Shown one piece after another: positions 17,743-27,067 of a stretch of DNA of 64,000 nt. Within the stretch, counting starts at the first letter, position 1. Each line of letters starts with the position of its first letter. Both the position numbers and the translations under genes were made by a program. The stretch lies in contig LADM01000097.1 in the NCBI GenBank assembly GCA_000961645.1, forward strand, positions 1 through 64,000. The letters are read 5' to 3'. Origin of the DNA: Gammaproteobacteria bacterium BRH_c0. GTDB lineage: Bacteria > Pseudomonadota > Gammaproteobacteria > Pseudomonadales > Porticoccaceae. Below the pieces are notes generated by a model, which was given only the letters and a program-made list of their open reading frames with translations, made no database searches and was not told the DNA's origin.

Positions 17743-18522
17743 ATGCGCCCGAAAACACGCCTCCGCCTGTACCGCTGCCTCACCATGGTCGGTCTCGCTA
17801 CCCTCATCACCTGGCTGCTTGCGCCACTCACTGGCAATCACCTTGTGGCGCTGGTGCTGGCTGCGGCAGCTACCGCACTGTTGTTTAAAGTCTGGAAGCG
17901 GCATCTGTCCCAGCGCTTGCTGGCCAAGCGTTTTGCGGCAGTGCTCCCCGGGCGCCTGTATCGCAGCGGGCAGATATCACGCCATCATATTCACCGCATC
18001 CTGGCTCGCCATGGCATCGCCACGGTGATTGATCTCACCCACCTGGCAGCCACACCCAGCCGCGATCACGAGGCGGAGCGGGAGGCCATTGATGCCCTGG
18101 GCATCAATGGCACACGCTTTGCGATGAATGGCGATGGCACCGGTGATCTGGCAGCCGTGGCCGATGCCGTCACGGCACTGCACCTGAGTTTGCAGCGCAA
18201 CGAGCCAGTGCTGGTGCACTGTGCGGCGGGGGTGCAACGCACCGGGCATGTGCTGGCGGCTTACCTGCTGCTGGTTGAGGGGGTGAACCCGGCGGCGGTG
18301 TATCAGTATATGGAGCGCTTTGGCTGGGAGCCGGGCCGCTCCAGGGCCTGGCCGGAACAGCTCAATATCCGCATGGCCGCCCTGGCGGAGATTTTGCTGG
18401 AGCGCGATGTTATTGCAGCGCTGCCTTCGCCGTTACCGCGACTGCCCCTGACCAAACCGGCGCAACTGGCGCCCTGGTGGATCAGCCATCAGCAGGTTTT
18501 GGCCGTGGAGGGTAACCGCTGA
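17743..18522 (+). CDS. membrane-linked dual-specificity/tyrosine phosphatase-like protein
   Basis: 259 residues. Two N-terminal membrane helices (about 14-28 and 33-48) precede a phosphatase domain with the P-loop HCAAGVQRTG (Cys160 nucleophile, Arg166). The upstream GRLYRSGQ entry is typical of this class. It should dephosphorylate phosphotyrosine, phosphoinositide or another phosphomonoester at the inner-membrane face. The substrate is unknown. No partner kinase is adjacent, although an APH-like kinase gene lies just upstream. Confidence 0.82.
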   Translation: MRPKTRLRLYRCLTMVGLATLITWLLAPLTGNHLVALVLAAAATALLFKVWKRHLSQRLLAKRFAAVLPGRLYRSGQISRHHIHRILARHGIATVIDLTHLAATPSRDHEAEREAIDALGINGTRFAMNGDGTGDLAAVADAVTALHLSLQRNEPVLVHCAAGVQRTGHVLAAYLLLVEGVNPAAVYQYMERFGWEPGRSRAWPEQLNIRMAALAEILLERDVIAALPSPLPRLPLTKPAQLAPWWISHQQVLAVEGNR

Positions 18523-18678
18523 ATCTTCCCGGATTGCCCGATGCGGTTTCGCGAAAGGCAATCAGCAGGTATCCTCAAGCAAACATCCCCGCAAGAGCAG
18601 GTATAATGCTGCCTTTATGGCCGTGCCGGTGTGCTCACCGCTGGCAACCTCTGCCCATCACAACGCCTAAGGTATCCC

Positions 18679-19845
18679 TTGAAGTCCAGCAGCTTTCACC
18701 ATTTTGACCCCACCCGCGTGCCCTCCCCCTGTTTTGTGGTGGATGTGGCAGCCGTGGAGGAAAACCTCAAAATCCTGCGCCGTGTGCAGGATGAAAGTGG
18801 CGCCAAGGTTCTGGCAGCCCTGAAAGCCTTTTCCCTGTGGAAGCTGGGGCCTCTCACCGCCAGTTACCTGTCCGGCACCTGCGCCAGCGGTCTGCACGAG
18901 GCGCTGCTGGGGCGCGATGAATACGGCGGCGAGGTTCATGTCTACTCGGCGGCTTTTACCGAGGCGGATTTGCGCGAGATTCTCACCTTTGCCCACCATG
19001 TGGTGTTTAACTCCTTTGCTCAGTGGCAGCGTTTCCAGCCGCTGATTCAGGAAGCGAAAAAACAGCGCCCGCAACTGCATTTTGGCCTGCGTATCAATCC
19101 CGAGCACTCGGAAGGCTCCGTGCCCCTCTACGACCCCTGCGCGCCCTGTTCGCGATTGGGGATTCCGCTGTCCGAGTTTGACGGGCAAAGTCTGGAGGGT
19201 ATTTCCGGCCTGCATTTTCATACCCTCTGCGAGCAGGATTTCCTGCCGCTTGAACGCACCCTGAAAGCGGTGGAAGAAAAATTTGGCGACTATCTGCACC
19301 AGATGGAGTGGGTAAACTTCGGCGGCGGCCACCATATCACCCGTGAGGATTACCAGGTGGAGCAGCTGATTGGCGCCGTGCGCGCATTCTCGGCCAAATA
19401 CAATGTGCAGGTATATCTGGAACCGGGCGAAGCTGTGGCGATCCACACTGGTGTGCTGGTCAGCGAGGTGCTCGACACGCCCTTCAGCACCATGCCCCAG
19501 GCCATACTCGACACCTCCGCCACCTGCCATATGCCCGACACTCTGGAAATGCCCTATCGCGCCGGGATTTTCGCTGCCGGGCAGCCCGCTGAGTTTGCCC
19601 ACACCTATCGCCTCGGTGGCATGACCTGCCTCGCCGGTGACGTGATCGGCGATTACAGCTTTGCCGAGCCACTGCAAATCGGCCAGCGCCTGATGTTTGA
19701 TGACATGGCCCACTACACCATGGTGAAAACCTCCACCTTTAACGGCATCGGCTTGCCCTCCATTGCCCTGTGGGATTCCCGCAGCGATGAGCTGGAGGTG
19801 ATCCGCCAGTTCGGTTATGAGGATTTCAGGGGGAGGCTCTCCTGA
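18679..19845 (+). CDS. nspC: carboxynorspermidine decarboxylase
   Basis: A PLP-dependent fold-III enzyme that converts carboxy(nor)spermidine to (nor)spermidine. Lys49 in LAALKAFS is the PLP Lys, followed by FGLRINPE, GLHFHTLCE, NFGGGHHI and EPGEA, all NspC signatures. The frame opens at a GTG at 18631. A TTG at 18679 after ctaagg gives the family start MKSSSFHHFDPTRVPSPCF and is preferred. The usual neighbour, carboxynorspermidine synthase, is not in the window. It overlaps the following DUF3581 gene by one base (TGATG), so the two are translationally coupled. Confidence 0.9.
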   Translation: MKSSSFHHFDPTRVPSPCFVVDVAAVEENLKILRRVQDESGAKVLAALKAFSLWKLGPLTASYLSGTCASGLHEALLGRDEYGGEVHVYSAAFTEADLREILTFAHHVVFNSFAQWQRFQPLIQEAKKQRPQLHFGLRINPEHSEGSVPLYDPCAPCSRLGIPLSEFDGQSLEGISGLHFHTLCEQDFLPLERTLKAVEEKFGDYLHQMEWVNFGGGHHITREDYQVEQLIGAVRAFSAKYNVQVYLEPGEAVAIHTGVLVSEVLDTPFSTMPQAILDTSATCHMPDTLEMPYRAGIFAAGQPAEFAHTYRLGGMTCLAGDVIGDYSFAEPLQIGQRLMFDDMAHYTMVKTSTFNGIGLPSIALWDSRSDELEVIRQFGYEDFRGRLS

Positions 19846-20561
19846 TGTTTCTTGATCATTACTTTACGGCAACCCCGGCGGGCATTGTTATCAGCGAAAA
19901 GCAGGGCAGCGATTTTGCCAAGCACATCGCGGGCGATTTCAATCCCATCCACGACGAGGCCAGCAAGCGCTTTTGTGTGCCCGGCGACCTGCTGTTTGCC
20001 CTGGCGGTGAGCCGCTACGGGGTGCGCCAGCACATGCAGTTCCGCTTTACCGGCATGGTGGGAGATGGCGTGGCGCTGCGCTTCCCTGCGGCGGTGGAGT
20101 TGGTCAGGACTGTTACCAACGAGCAGGGCAAATCCCTGCTGGAGATGGCCTTTGACGGCGCGGGCCGCAGTGAGGAGGATTTTTGCGCCGCGCTGATCCG
20201 CGAGTACGTGGCTTTCTCCGGGCAGAATTTTCCCCATATCCTCGTGCCCCTGCTGGCGGACAGCGGCGTCATGATCAACCCCGATCGGCCGCTGGTGATT
20301 TACGAAAGCATGGCGCTCTCCTTCGACACCCTGGATTTCAATCAGCCGCACCTGGCTTTGTCCAGCTCCTCACTCGCCGTCAACGGCAAGCGTGGCGATG
20401 TGCAGCTGAATTTTGATATTCACGGCGCCAGTGGCAAAGTCGGCCAGGGTGCGAAAAAACTCGCCATTGGTGGCCTGCTGCCCTATGACGAGGAACGCAT
20501 GCAGGTGGTGATTGACGCTTTTGTTATCCGCAAGGAGACATGGACGCCCGGTAACGGGTAA
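19845..20561 (+). CDS. DUF3581 family protein
   Basis: 238 residues. Hot-dog-like features (HIAGDFNPIHD near 27-37, then FCVPGDLLFAL) resemble MaoC/thioesterase dehydratase folds. The whole protein fits the proteobacterial DUF3581 family, whose function is unknown. A strong gggagg lies upstream of the start, and the gene is coupled to nspC by the shared TGATG. A link to polyamine metabolism is only suggested by this pairing. Confidence 0.78.
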   Translation: MFLDHYFTATPAGIVISEKQGSDFAKHIAGDFNPIHDEASKRFCVPGDLLFALAVSRYGVRQHMQFRFTGMVGDGVALRFPAAVELVRTVTNEQGKSLLEMAFDGAGRSEEDFCAALIREYVAFSGQNFPHILVPLLADSGVMINPDRPLVIYESMALSFDTLDFNQPHLALSSSSLAVNGKRGDVQLNFDIHGASGKVGQGAKKLAIGGLLPYDEERMQVVIDAFVIRKETWTPGNG

Positions 20562-20572
20562 CCGGGGGCGTC
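20543..20572 (+). terminator. hairpin at the end of the nspC-DUF3581 unit
   Basis: gacgcccggt pairs with accgggggcgtc (two extra C:G bases bulged). It overlaps the DUF3581 stop codon and is followed by a short pyrimidine run. It separates this unit from the ECF sigma gene. Confidence 0.45.
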
Positions 20573-20592
20573 TTCCACTGGCCTGTTGCCGG

Positions 20593-20601
20593 TGCTAGAG
20601 T
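20593..20601 (+). promoter_or_regulatory. possible extended -10 promoter for the first ECF sigma gene
   Basis: TGCTAGAGT fits an extended -10 (TGnTAnAnT), 37 bp before the ATG. The same nonamer precedes the paralogous sigma gene at 33558-33566. No good -35 is seen. Confidence 0.35.
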
Positions 20602-20632
20602 GGGTCAATAATAACCACAATGACCTGCAGCC

Positions 20633-21160
20633 ATGGATCAGCCAAACAAAGACCTGCACACCCGGCTAAAGCGCTATCTCAGCCGCCTGTTGAGGCGCCC
20701 GGAAGATGTCGAGGACGTTGCCCAGGAATCTTTCCTGAAAGTGCTCGAGGCCGGATCAAAAGGCGAAATCCGCTACCCGCAAGCCTATCTATACCGCACA
20801 GCCCGCAATCTGGCCTTTAACAGCCTGGCGAGGAAAGACAATAAGATCGTCGATTCAATAGAGGATTTTCTCGACCCGGATGTCTTACAGCAAAGTGCAC
20901 CACTGGAAGACGATGTGGCTGCCCAGCGGCGTTTTGAACTCTTTTGCCGCGCCGCCGCCGAGCTGCCCGAGCAGTGTCGCCGGGTACTGATCCTGCGCAA
21001 GGTGTACGGCTTTTCCCAGCACGAAGTTGCCGAGCAGCTGGGTATCACTATCAGCACCGTGGAAAAACACCTCGCCAAGGGCCTGGTGCGGTGCAGTCAA
21101 TTTATGGCAGGCCACGGCGACAGCGCCGGGGCAACGCAGCCATTACGGAAACAGCAATGA
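20633..21160 (+). CDS. ECF sigma factor, FecI-like (cassette 1)
   Basis: 175 residues. Region 2 is at about 6-65 (LKRYLSRLLRRPEDVEDVAQESFLKV, then the Y.YRTARNLA.N block). Region 4 is at about 110-160, with the recognition helix EVAEQLGITISTVEKHLAKGL. It directs RNA polymerase to target promoters once its FecR-type partner is activated. The stop overlaps the fecR start (ATGA). Very similar to the sigma factor at 33608, with equal length, so the two cassettes descend from one duplication or shared lineage. Confidence 0.92.
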   Translation: MDQPNKDLHTRLKRYLSRLLRRPEDVEDVAQESFLKVLEAGSKGEIRYPQAYLYRTARNLAFNSLARKDNKIVDSIEDFLDPDVLQQSAPLEDDVAAQRRFELFCRAAAELPEQCRRVLILRKVYGFSQHEVAEQLGITISTVEKHLAKGLVRCSQFMAGHGDSAGATQPLRKQQ

Positions 21161-22257
21161 AGAACATCGTGCAATTCCCCGATACCAACGCGATTCAGGA
21201 GACAGCAGCCCTGTGGCTCGCCAGGCTGGATCGCGGAGAGATGTCCCATACGCAAAGACAGGAGTTGCAGGAGTGGCTGGAGAGTGATACTCGCCACCGC
21301 CAGGCACTCAATGAGATGGCTCAGTTGTGGGGGCAGATGGATGCCCTGGCGGTGCTGGCTGAATTGTTTCCGCTGCAAGCCGTCAATCACAGCGAGCGTT
21401 CCCGGCCACGCTTGTCCCCTCTGGCCTGGTTGCGTGAACATACACTGGGAGCTGCTGCCACCTTTGCCGTTAGCGCCAGCCTGGTCATGGGAATGGTATT
21501 TCTGCTCAATGGATCACCGGCAGAAATGGTGCCTGTTGGCAGCGAGCCGGTTGAGCTTGTTTATCAAACCGAACTGGGCAAGCAATCCACCGCCGAGCTG
21601 AAAGACGGCTCGACTATGGTGCTCAACACCCGGAGCCAGGCAAGAGTGCGCTTTGACGAGCGAGAGCGGGCCGTGTTTCTTGAAAGCGGTGAGGCACATT
21701 TCAAGGTGGCAAAAAATCCCCAGATTCCTTTTGTGGTTTACGCAGGCAATGGTCAGGTGCGTGCGGTCGGGACTGCATTCAGCGTTCGTATCGATGCAGA
21801 AAAAGTCAACGTCATGGTGTCGGAAGGAACGGTAAAAGTGGTTGCCGGCATCAAGCCTGGCGACAGGCAGGAAGCGCAGGTTTCGGCAAATCATGCATTG
21901 CAAACAATCACGCTGAGCGAGCGGGGTGTTGCAAACTACCGTGAATCCATCGAAGCCTATACCTATATCGAGCCTGAACAACTTACCCACAAGCTGGCAT
22001 GGAAAAGCGGAAAATGGATTTTCGAGGGGGAAACCCTGGCCGCTGTCATCGCCGAAGCCAATCGCTATACCACCGATAAAATTGAGATCACCGATCCGGC
22101 AATTGCCGGGCTCAGAGTGGGTGGCTATTTTGATGTGGGCGATGTGGCTGTACTTCTCAAAACCCTTGAAGCCGGTTTTGGCATCAAGGTCAGTCACCCC
22201 AGGGATGGCCTGATAGAGCTGTCGTACCGCAATGATGCCTATCCCTACTACCAATAA
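21157..22257 (+). CDS. FecR-type anti-sigma/signal transducer (cassette 1)
   Basis: 366 residues. A cytoplasmic N-terminal domain (1-95, with W..W/L..RG..S..Q..E...WL spacing) is followed by one membrane helix (about 97-118), a periplasmic FecR beta domain (about 140-245, with LKDGSTMVLNTRS and AVGTAFSVR) and a C-terminal STN-like domain (about 285-366, IAGLRVGGYFDVGDV). In this family the C-terminal part contacts the STN domain of the receptor and the N-terminus controls the sigma factor. The start at 21157 overlaps the sigma stop by four bases (ATGA). Confidence 0.9.
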   Translation: MKNIVQFPDTNAIQETAALWLARLDRGEMSHTQRQELQEWLESDTRHRQALNEMAQLWGQMDALAVLAELFPLQAVNHSERSRPRLSPLAWLREHTLGAAATFAVSASLVMGMVFLLNGSPAEMVPVGSEPVELVYQTELGKQSTAELKDGSTMVLNTRSQARVRFDERERAVFLESGEAHFKVAKNPQIPFVVYAGNGQVRAVGTAFSVRIDAEKVNVMVSEGTVKVVAGIKPGDRQEAQVSANHALQTITLSERGVANYRESIEAYTYIEPEQLTHKLAWKSGKWIFEGETLAAVIAEANRYTTDKIEITDPAIAGLRVGGYFDVGDVAVLLKTLEAGFGIKVSHPRDGLIELSYRNDAYPYYQ

Positions 22258-22349
22258 TAAAGCCTCTACCCCGCCCGCCCAAATCAGACCTCAGCCAACA
22301 CTATGTGCAGTTAAGTGAAAAAATATCGGCGATTGAGTAGCGGATTTCC

Positions 22350-25300
22350 ATGGCTCGACTGTCATTTACGTCAAGAGGCTTGAACAGGATGCGGCTGTTT
22401 GGGCGGATTGTTACAGACAATGGCAGAGCATTATTTTTGCAATGCTTTCGCTGTATTTACCTGTCAATAATCTGCTCGCTGGCGACATGGATGCTGCCGG
22501 CATGGGGAGATGATCAAAAAATTAATTTCAGTATCCCGCCATCAAACGCCGATCAAGCACTGAATCTCTTTGCCCGACAAGCTGACATGCAGCTCCTGTA
22601 CCCGTACGAAACGGTAAAACAGGTGAAGCTTGATGGTTTGTCAGGAACATACAGGGTAGAAGACGGCATCGCACGTCTGCTCCGTGGTTCATGCCTTGAA
22701 GCTGTGTTCGGCAGGGATGATACAGAAAAACCAGATATTCACTCGAATAGTGATAAGAAGGGGGTCGTGACCATGAAAATTAATCAGTGCCAGAAAAAGA
22801 CACTGGCAGGATCTTTAGCCGCAGCGATTTTAGCGGGGTTTGGAGTGTCTCCCGGGTTTGCGCAAGAGGCAGGTGAGACTGACAAAGAAATCGAAGAAAT
22901 CGTTGTCACGGGTTCGCGTATTACCCGCCGTGACTACCAGTCTGAAAGCCCGGTCGTCACTGTCAATGTCCAGGATCTCCAGGTCAGCGGCCAGCAAACA
23001 CTGGGCGAAGCGCTGAACCAGCTTCCCCAGGTATCCGCCGGAGAGAGCGCCACAAGGCCTGGCAGTGGCGGGCGCACCACCGTTGACCTGCGCGGTCTTG
23101 GCAGCAGGCGTACCCTGGTACTGCTTGATGGCAAACGTCTCCAGCCGTCGGACATCTACAATACCATCGACCTCAATGGCATCCCTTCCTCGCTGATATC
23201 CGGTGTTGAAATCATCACTGGCGGCGCCTCTGCGGTCTATGGTTCTGATGCACTGGCAGGTGTGGTGAATTTTCAGTTGCGCAAGGATTTTACTGGGCTT
23301 GAACTGGATTTTCAGGGCGGCATGACTGATGAAAATGATGGCGAGAATGGCACCCTGAGCGCCACATTCGGTAGTGATTTTGCAGATGGTCGAGGTAATG
23401 TGGTGTTATCCGCCAGTTATTTGGATAGGAAGGATGTGTACCCACAGACCTCTCGGGATTTTTTCGCTCAGAGCACTCCAAACAGCTTGGGATTCGGTGG
23501 GGTAATCGTTGCCGATGGCACGAATTTCTACAACCCAGCGACTATTGCATCGGTGTTCCAATCCTATGGTGTTGCTAACCCCGGTTTTGCCGGAGCTTTT
23601 ATCCTCGCCACCAACAGGGATGGCACGCTGTTCGCACCGCGTGCTGCCAATGGTCTCAATTTCAGGGGCTTTCCCGGTATTGAAACCACAACACTGAACG
23701 GCACCATCGGCACACTGGCTGGCCAGCGCACCACGCTTGCGCTGCCCCTTGAGCGCTACACCATGTTTGGGCGCGGCGATTATGAAGTCACCGACAATAT
23801 CAAGGCCTACCTCCAGTTCAACTGGTCGTCATTCGAGACTGAGTCCCGTGGTGACGGTATCACTCCGCCACAAGACACCCCCTTTATTCCCGTGACCAAC
23901 CCCTTTATTCCTGCCGATCTGAAAACACTGCTGGATTCAAGGGGCAATCCCAATGCGCCCTTTTACTGGTCATTGACGCCTCTTGGGGAGGGCGGGTCGC
24001 ACACTGAAAACGATGTCTGGCAGGGCCAGGTTGGGCTGTCGGGGGAATTGCCGGGCCTGGGGTGGCGCTGGGATGCCTTTGCTGGCACGGGCAAAACCGA
24101 CATTCGCCAAACCACATTTAATGTCTATTCCCGATCAGCCTTCTCCGCTTTGGTTAATGCGCCGGACGGCGGTATGTCGATCTGTGAGGGAGGTCTAAAC
24201 CTCTTTCCTCTCACCAGCCTGTCAAGTGAGTGCAACGCCGCTTTGATGCGTGACCCAGTCAATATCCAGAGCCTGACCCAGGATCTTGCAGAAATAAATC
24301 TGACAGGGGATTTGTTCGATCTGCCAGCCGGTGAGGTGCGATTCGCAACAGGGTTGGCCTATCGCCGTAACAAATTTGATTACGATCCGGATGCTGGTGT
24401 AGTCAACAACCCGGCGTTTGGCGTGCCGGACTTGATTATTTCGACCGATCAGACTGCTCCCGCCTCAGGCTCAACCAATGTCAAGGAAGCTTATATCGAG
24501 CTGTTAGTCCCGATCCTGTCCGATGTGCCGTTCTTCCAGCGCCTCGATGTGAACCTGGCTTATCGCATGTCGGACTATGACACTATCGACGGGGTCAATA
24601 CCTACAAAGGGTCACTTGAATGGGTGCCGGTGGATGGTCTGCTTTTCCGTGGTGGCATACAGCGCGCTATCCGTGCGCCATCTATTGGTGAACTCTATGC
24701 GCCTGCGGCTTTTGGTGTCAGCACACTGGGCAATAATTTTGCCACAGGGGGTGGCGATCCATGCGACGTGCGGGGTATCTATCGCAGTGGGCCCAATGCT
24801 GCGCAAGTACGGGCATTGTGTGTTGCCCAGGGGATTCCGGAGTCCGATGTTGATACCTGGCAAGTCGATGGTACCGGGGTGCCGACCCAGGTCAGCGGTA
24901 ATCTCGACCTGATCGAGGAAACAGGTGACAGTATTACCTTTGGGGTAGTTTTACAGCCTGGATTTACTTCGCCCATATTGTCAGGAATTTCCACCTCGAT
25001 TGATGTCTACGATATCGAGATTGAGGATGCCATGGGTATTATCCCCGGCAACTTGGTAGTGCGATCCTGTTTCAACACCGGTGGTGAGAACCCGACCTAC
25101 AGCAATGATAATTTTTACTGTAGCCTGATTGACCGGGGTTTTATCAGCTTGCAGAAAGTTGGTACCCCCACCGTCAATCTGGCACGGATCAATGCCTCCG
25201 GTATCGACACACAGTTTGACTGGCCTGTGGACCTGGCGGATCTCGGCATTCGCAGCCTGCCCGGATCGCTCAACCTGAATCTCAATCTGTCCTGGCTCGA

Positions 25301-25703
25301 CAAGTACGAGATCGCCTCTCTACCGGGTTCGCCGCTGCTCGATTTCTCCGGCACCATCGGTAATGACGCCCTCGGCGGGCTATCGCACCCGGACTGGAAG
25401 GGCATCGGCACACTCACCTATCTCACGGATCAGTTCCAGCTCGGCGTGCGCGCCCGCTATATCGGCAGCATGGAAAACTCCCAGAACGTGAATACAACAC
25501 TGACCCTGGAAGGGGTGTCATCCATTACCTATTACGACCTGTTTGCACGCTATGACCTGGGTGAGGATATCTCTTTCCGGGCGGGCATCAATAATGTTGC
25601 CGACAAGGAGCCGCCGGAGTGGACCGGGCTCGGCAATACGGATCGCGCTACCTATGACGTTATCGGCCGCAGCTTCTACTTTGGTGCGACCATGCGCTTT
25701 TAA
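22350..25703 (+). CDS. STN-domain TonB-dependent receptor with internal second signal peptide (cassette 1)
   Basis: 1117 residues. A first signal-like segment (about 30-52) is followed by an STN signalling domain (about 58-119, SIPPSNADQALNLFARQADM). A second complete signal peptide begins at Met142 (KKTLAGSLAAAILAGFG, cleavage-like GFA-Q at 171/172). A TonB box is at about 181-189 (EEIVVTGSR), the plug at about 198-310 (GLGSRRTLVLLDGKR, ASAVYGSDALAGVVNF), and the 22-strand barrel ends in an aromatic strand (FYFGATMRF). It should import a substrate across the outer membrane and signal to the adjacent FecR. The start could also be the ATG at 22389. The ligand cannot be read from sequence. Internal signal: see 22773. 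Confidence 0.88.
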   Translation: MARLSFTSRGLNRMRLFGRIVTDNGRALFLQCFRCIYLSIICSLATWMLPAWGDDQKINFSIPPSNADQALNLFARQADMQLLYPYETVKQVKLDGLSGTYRVEDGIARLLRGSCLEAVFGRDDTEKPDIHSNSDKKGVVTMKINQCQKKTLAGSLAAAILAGFGVSPGFAQEAGETDKEIEEIVVTGSRITRRDYQSESPVVTVNVQDLQVSGQQTLGEALNQLPQVSAGESATRPGSGGRTTVDLRGLGSRRTLVLLDGKRLQPSDIYNTIDLNGIPSSLISGVEIITGGASAVYGSDALAGVVNFQLRKDFTGLELDFQGGMTDENDGENGTLSATFGSDFADGRGNVVLSASYLDRKDVYPQTSRDFFAQSTPNSLGFGGVIVADGTNFYNPATIASVFQSYGVANPGFAGAFILATNRDGTLFAPRAANGLNFRGFPGIETTTLNGTIGTLAGQRTTLALPLERYTMFGRGDYEVTDNIKAYLQFNWSSFETESRGDGITPPQDTPFIPVTNPFIPADLKTLLDSRGNPNAPFYWSLTPLGEGGSHTENDVWQGQVGLSGELPGLGWRWDAFAGTGKTDIRQTTFNVYSRSAFSALVNAPDGGMSICEGGLNLFPLTSLSSECNAALMRDPVNIQSLTQDLAEINLTGDLFDLPAGEVRFATGLAYRRNKFDYDPDAGVVNNPAFGVPDLIISTDQTAPASGSTNVKEAYIELLVPILSDVPFFQRLDVNLAYRMSDYDTIDGVNTYKGSLEWVPVDGLLFRGGIQRAIRAPSIGELYAPAAFGVSTLGNNFATGGGDPCDVRGIYRSGPNAAQVRALCVAQGIPESDVDTWQVDGTGVPTQVSGNLDLIEETGDSITFGVVLQPGFTSPILSGISTSIDVYDIEIEDAMGIIPGNLVVRSCFNTGGENPTYSNDNFYCSLIDRGFISLQKVGTPTVNLARINASGIDTQFDWPVDLADLGIRSLPGSLNLNLNLSWLDKYEIASLPGSPLLDFSGTIGNDALGGLSHPDWKGIGTLTYLTDQFQLGVRARYIGSMENSQNVNTTLTLEGVSSITYYDLFARYDLGEDISFRAGINNVADKEPPEWTGLGNTDRATYDVIGRSFYFGATMRF
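22773..22864 (+). other. internal signal peptide and possible internal start in receptor 1
   Basis: Met142 has aagaaggggg 8-17 bases upstream, and the next 30 residues form a textbook signal peptide with cleavage after GFA. A protein started here would be an ordinary receptor without the STN domain. If the full-length chain is made, signal peptidase might cut here and free the STN domain. Confidence 0.6.
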
Positions 25704-25712
25704 TGCAAAGCC

Positions 25713-25740
25713 GGGGCAACGCTCGTGCAAGTGTTGCCCC
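25713..25740 (+). other. intercistronic hairpin before the double-NTF2 array
   Basis: ggggcaac / gttgcccc stem (extending inward with one mismatch) between receptor 1 and the first array gene, with no T-run. It may stabilise or process the mRNA, or attenuate the downstream genes. Confidence 0.45.
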
Positions 25741-25763
25741 AACTGCTCGAAAGGGGATAGATC

Positions 25764-27032
25764 ATGGATATGAAAAGACGGGCATTTATGGCCGGCGCCG
25801 CCGCCCTTACAGCCGCTATCGGTGTTAATCGTGTCGCACTGGCAGCGTCGGGAGCGGCGTCCCCAGGGCCAGCGGATAAAACGGCGGCAAGCCAGGGCGA
25901 GCGCAACAAACAGTTGCTGCGCGCTCAGCGCGAGGCCTCGCAGATGCGAGTGCTGCCGAGCGCGATTCCCGGAGAGGAGGATCGATACAACCGCTCCTCG
26001 CCGCTTGGCGGGTTTTCGCCCAAGGTGATCATGGTGATGAACGACTCGCCCCGATTGCCGGGGATGTCCCAGGAAGAGGCCATGCGTATCCAGGGCGGTT
26101 TTGCCTCCCAGGCACTCGGCCCCACTTTTATCTCCTACGGTCCGATGCTTGCCGAGGGCGACATGGTTATCGAGGAGTGGGAATCGCAAATCTATGGTGC
26201 CAATGGAACGCTCTATAACAACCAATACCTGTCAATACAACGGTTTGAAGGCGATCAGGTTACTGAGTTCCACGAGTACAACGATACCCAGCACGCTGAG
26301 ATTATTTTTGGCCCCCTCGGCCAGTGGCCTGAGCTGAAGCCTGCCACCAATCCCCGGCGTCGCAATCGCCACGGCGAGTCCAGAGGCCCTGAATTGGCGG
26401 CCAATGAGATCGAGACCGTTTTTGAGATTGTCGACGAGTTCGAGATGGTCCCCCGTTTGCTGGCGGATGTAGTGCCCTCGGCTGCCACACCACCGGTCAA
26501 GGTCGCGCCGGGGGTTGAAGGCAACAAAGCGCTGGTCCGCGGTCTTCGCCACGCCAAGGCCAAGGGCGATCCCAAGCTCGTCAACAGCTTTTACGGTAAG
26601 GGGTTTCGCCACTTCGTCAGCGGCGAGCGACCCTTTGGCTGGGACCACCTACCCCTTGCCGAGATTTATGCGCCGTTGGTCGAGCATATGGCATCGCCAC
26701 TGACTGTGCGTTATGGACCCCTGTATGGGGATGGTGATCGCGTCTTTGAGCAGATGGACAGCTTTGCCCGCCTCGACGATGGCACGGTGTACAACAACTG
26801 GCACGCCTTCGTCCATGAGATACGGGACGGCAAGATCGTCCAGACCCGCGAATACCACGACCCCCGCCATGTCTGGGTGACCCTCGGTCGCTGGGCGGAA
26901 TGGGGCAAAACGCCAGTGCCACCACGTTCTTCTCCGCGGCGCTCGAATTTGCAGGGCATTGCCTCGACTATTCAGTACCCCACCTCCCTGGGGCCAGACC
27001 TGGAGCGCTGGCGGCCCTTTGAGTCGGTGTAA
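25764..27032 (+). CDS. double NTF2-like Tat-exported protein, array copy 1
   Basis: 422 residues. The Tat signal has KRRAFM then a weakly hydrophobic stretch ending ALA (about 1-27). Two homologous halves follow. In half 1, EGD is at 131-133, YNN at 151-153 and EYND at 171-174. In half 2, DGD is at 323-325, YNN at 343-345 and EYHD at 363-366. The offset is exactly 192 residues, so this is an internal duplication of a SnoaL/NTF2-like fold. Half 2 starts near GNKALVRGLRHAKAKGDPK (253-271). NTF2-fold proteins bind or convert small hydrophobic ligands. No enzyme activity can be named. RBS aagggg; follows receptor 1 by 60 bp. Confidence 0.8.
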   Translation: MDMKRRAFMAGAAALTAAIGVNRVALAASGAASPGPADKTAASQGERNKQLLRAQREASQMRVLPSAIPGEEDRYNRSSPLGGFSPKVIMVMNDSPRLPGMSQEEAMRIQGGFASQALGPTFISYGPMLAEGDMVIEEWESQIYGANGTLYNNQYLSIQRFEGDQVTEFHEYNDTQHAEIIFGPLGQWPELKPATNPRRRNRHGESRGPELAANEIETVFEIVDEFEMVPRLLADVVPSAATPPVKVAPGVEGNKALVRGLRHAKAKGDPKLVNSFYGKGFRHFVSGERPFGWDHLPLAEIYAPLVEHMASPLTVRYGPLYGDGDRVFEQMDSFARLDDGTVYNNWHAFVHEIRDGKIVQTREYHDPRHVWVTLGRWAEWGKTPVPPRSSPRRSNLQGIASTIQYPTSLGPDLERWRPFESV

Positions 27033-27067
27033 CGGTACGGTCGGCAGATATCGCAAGGAGATCGACC

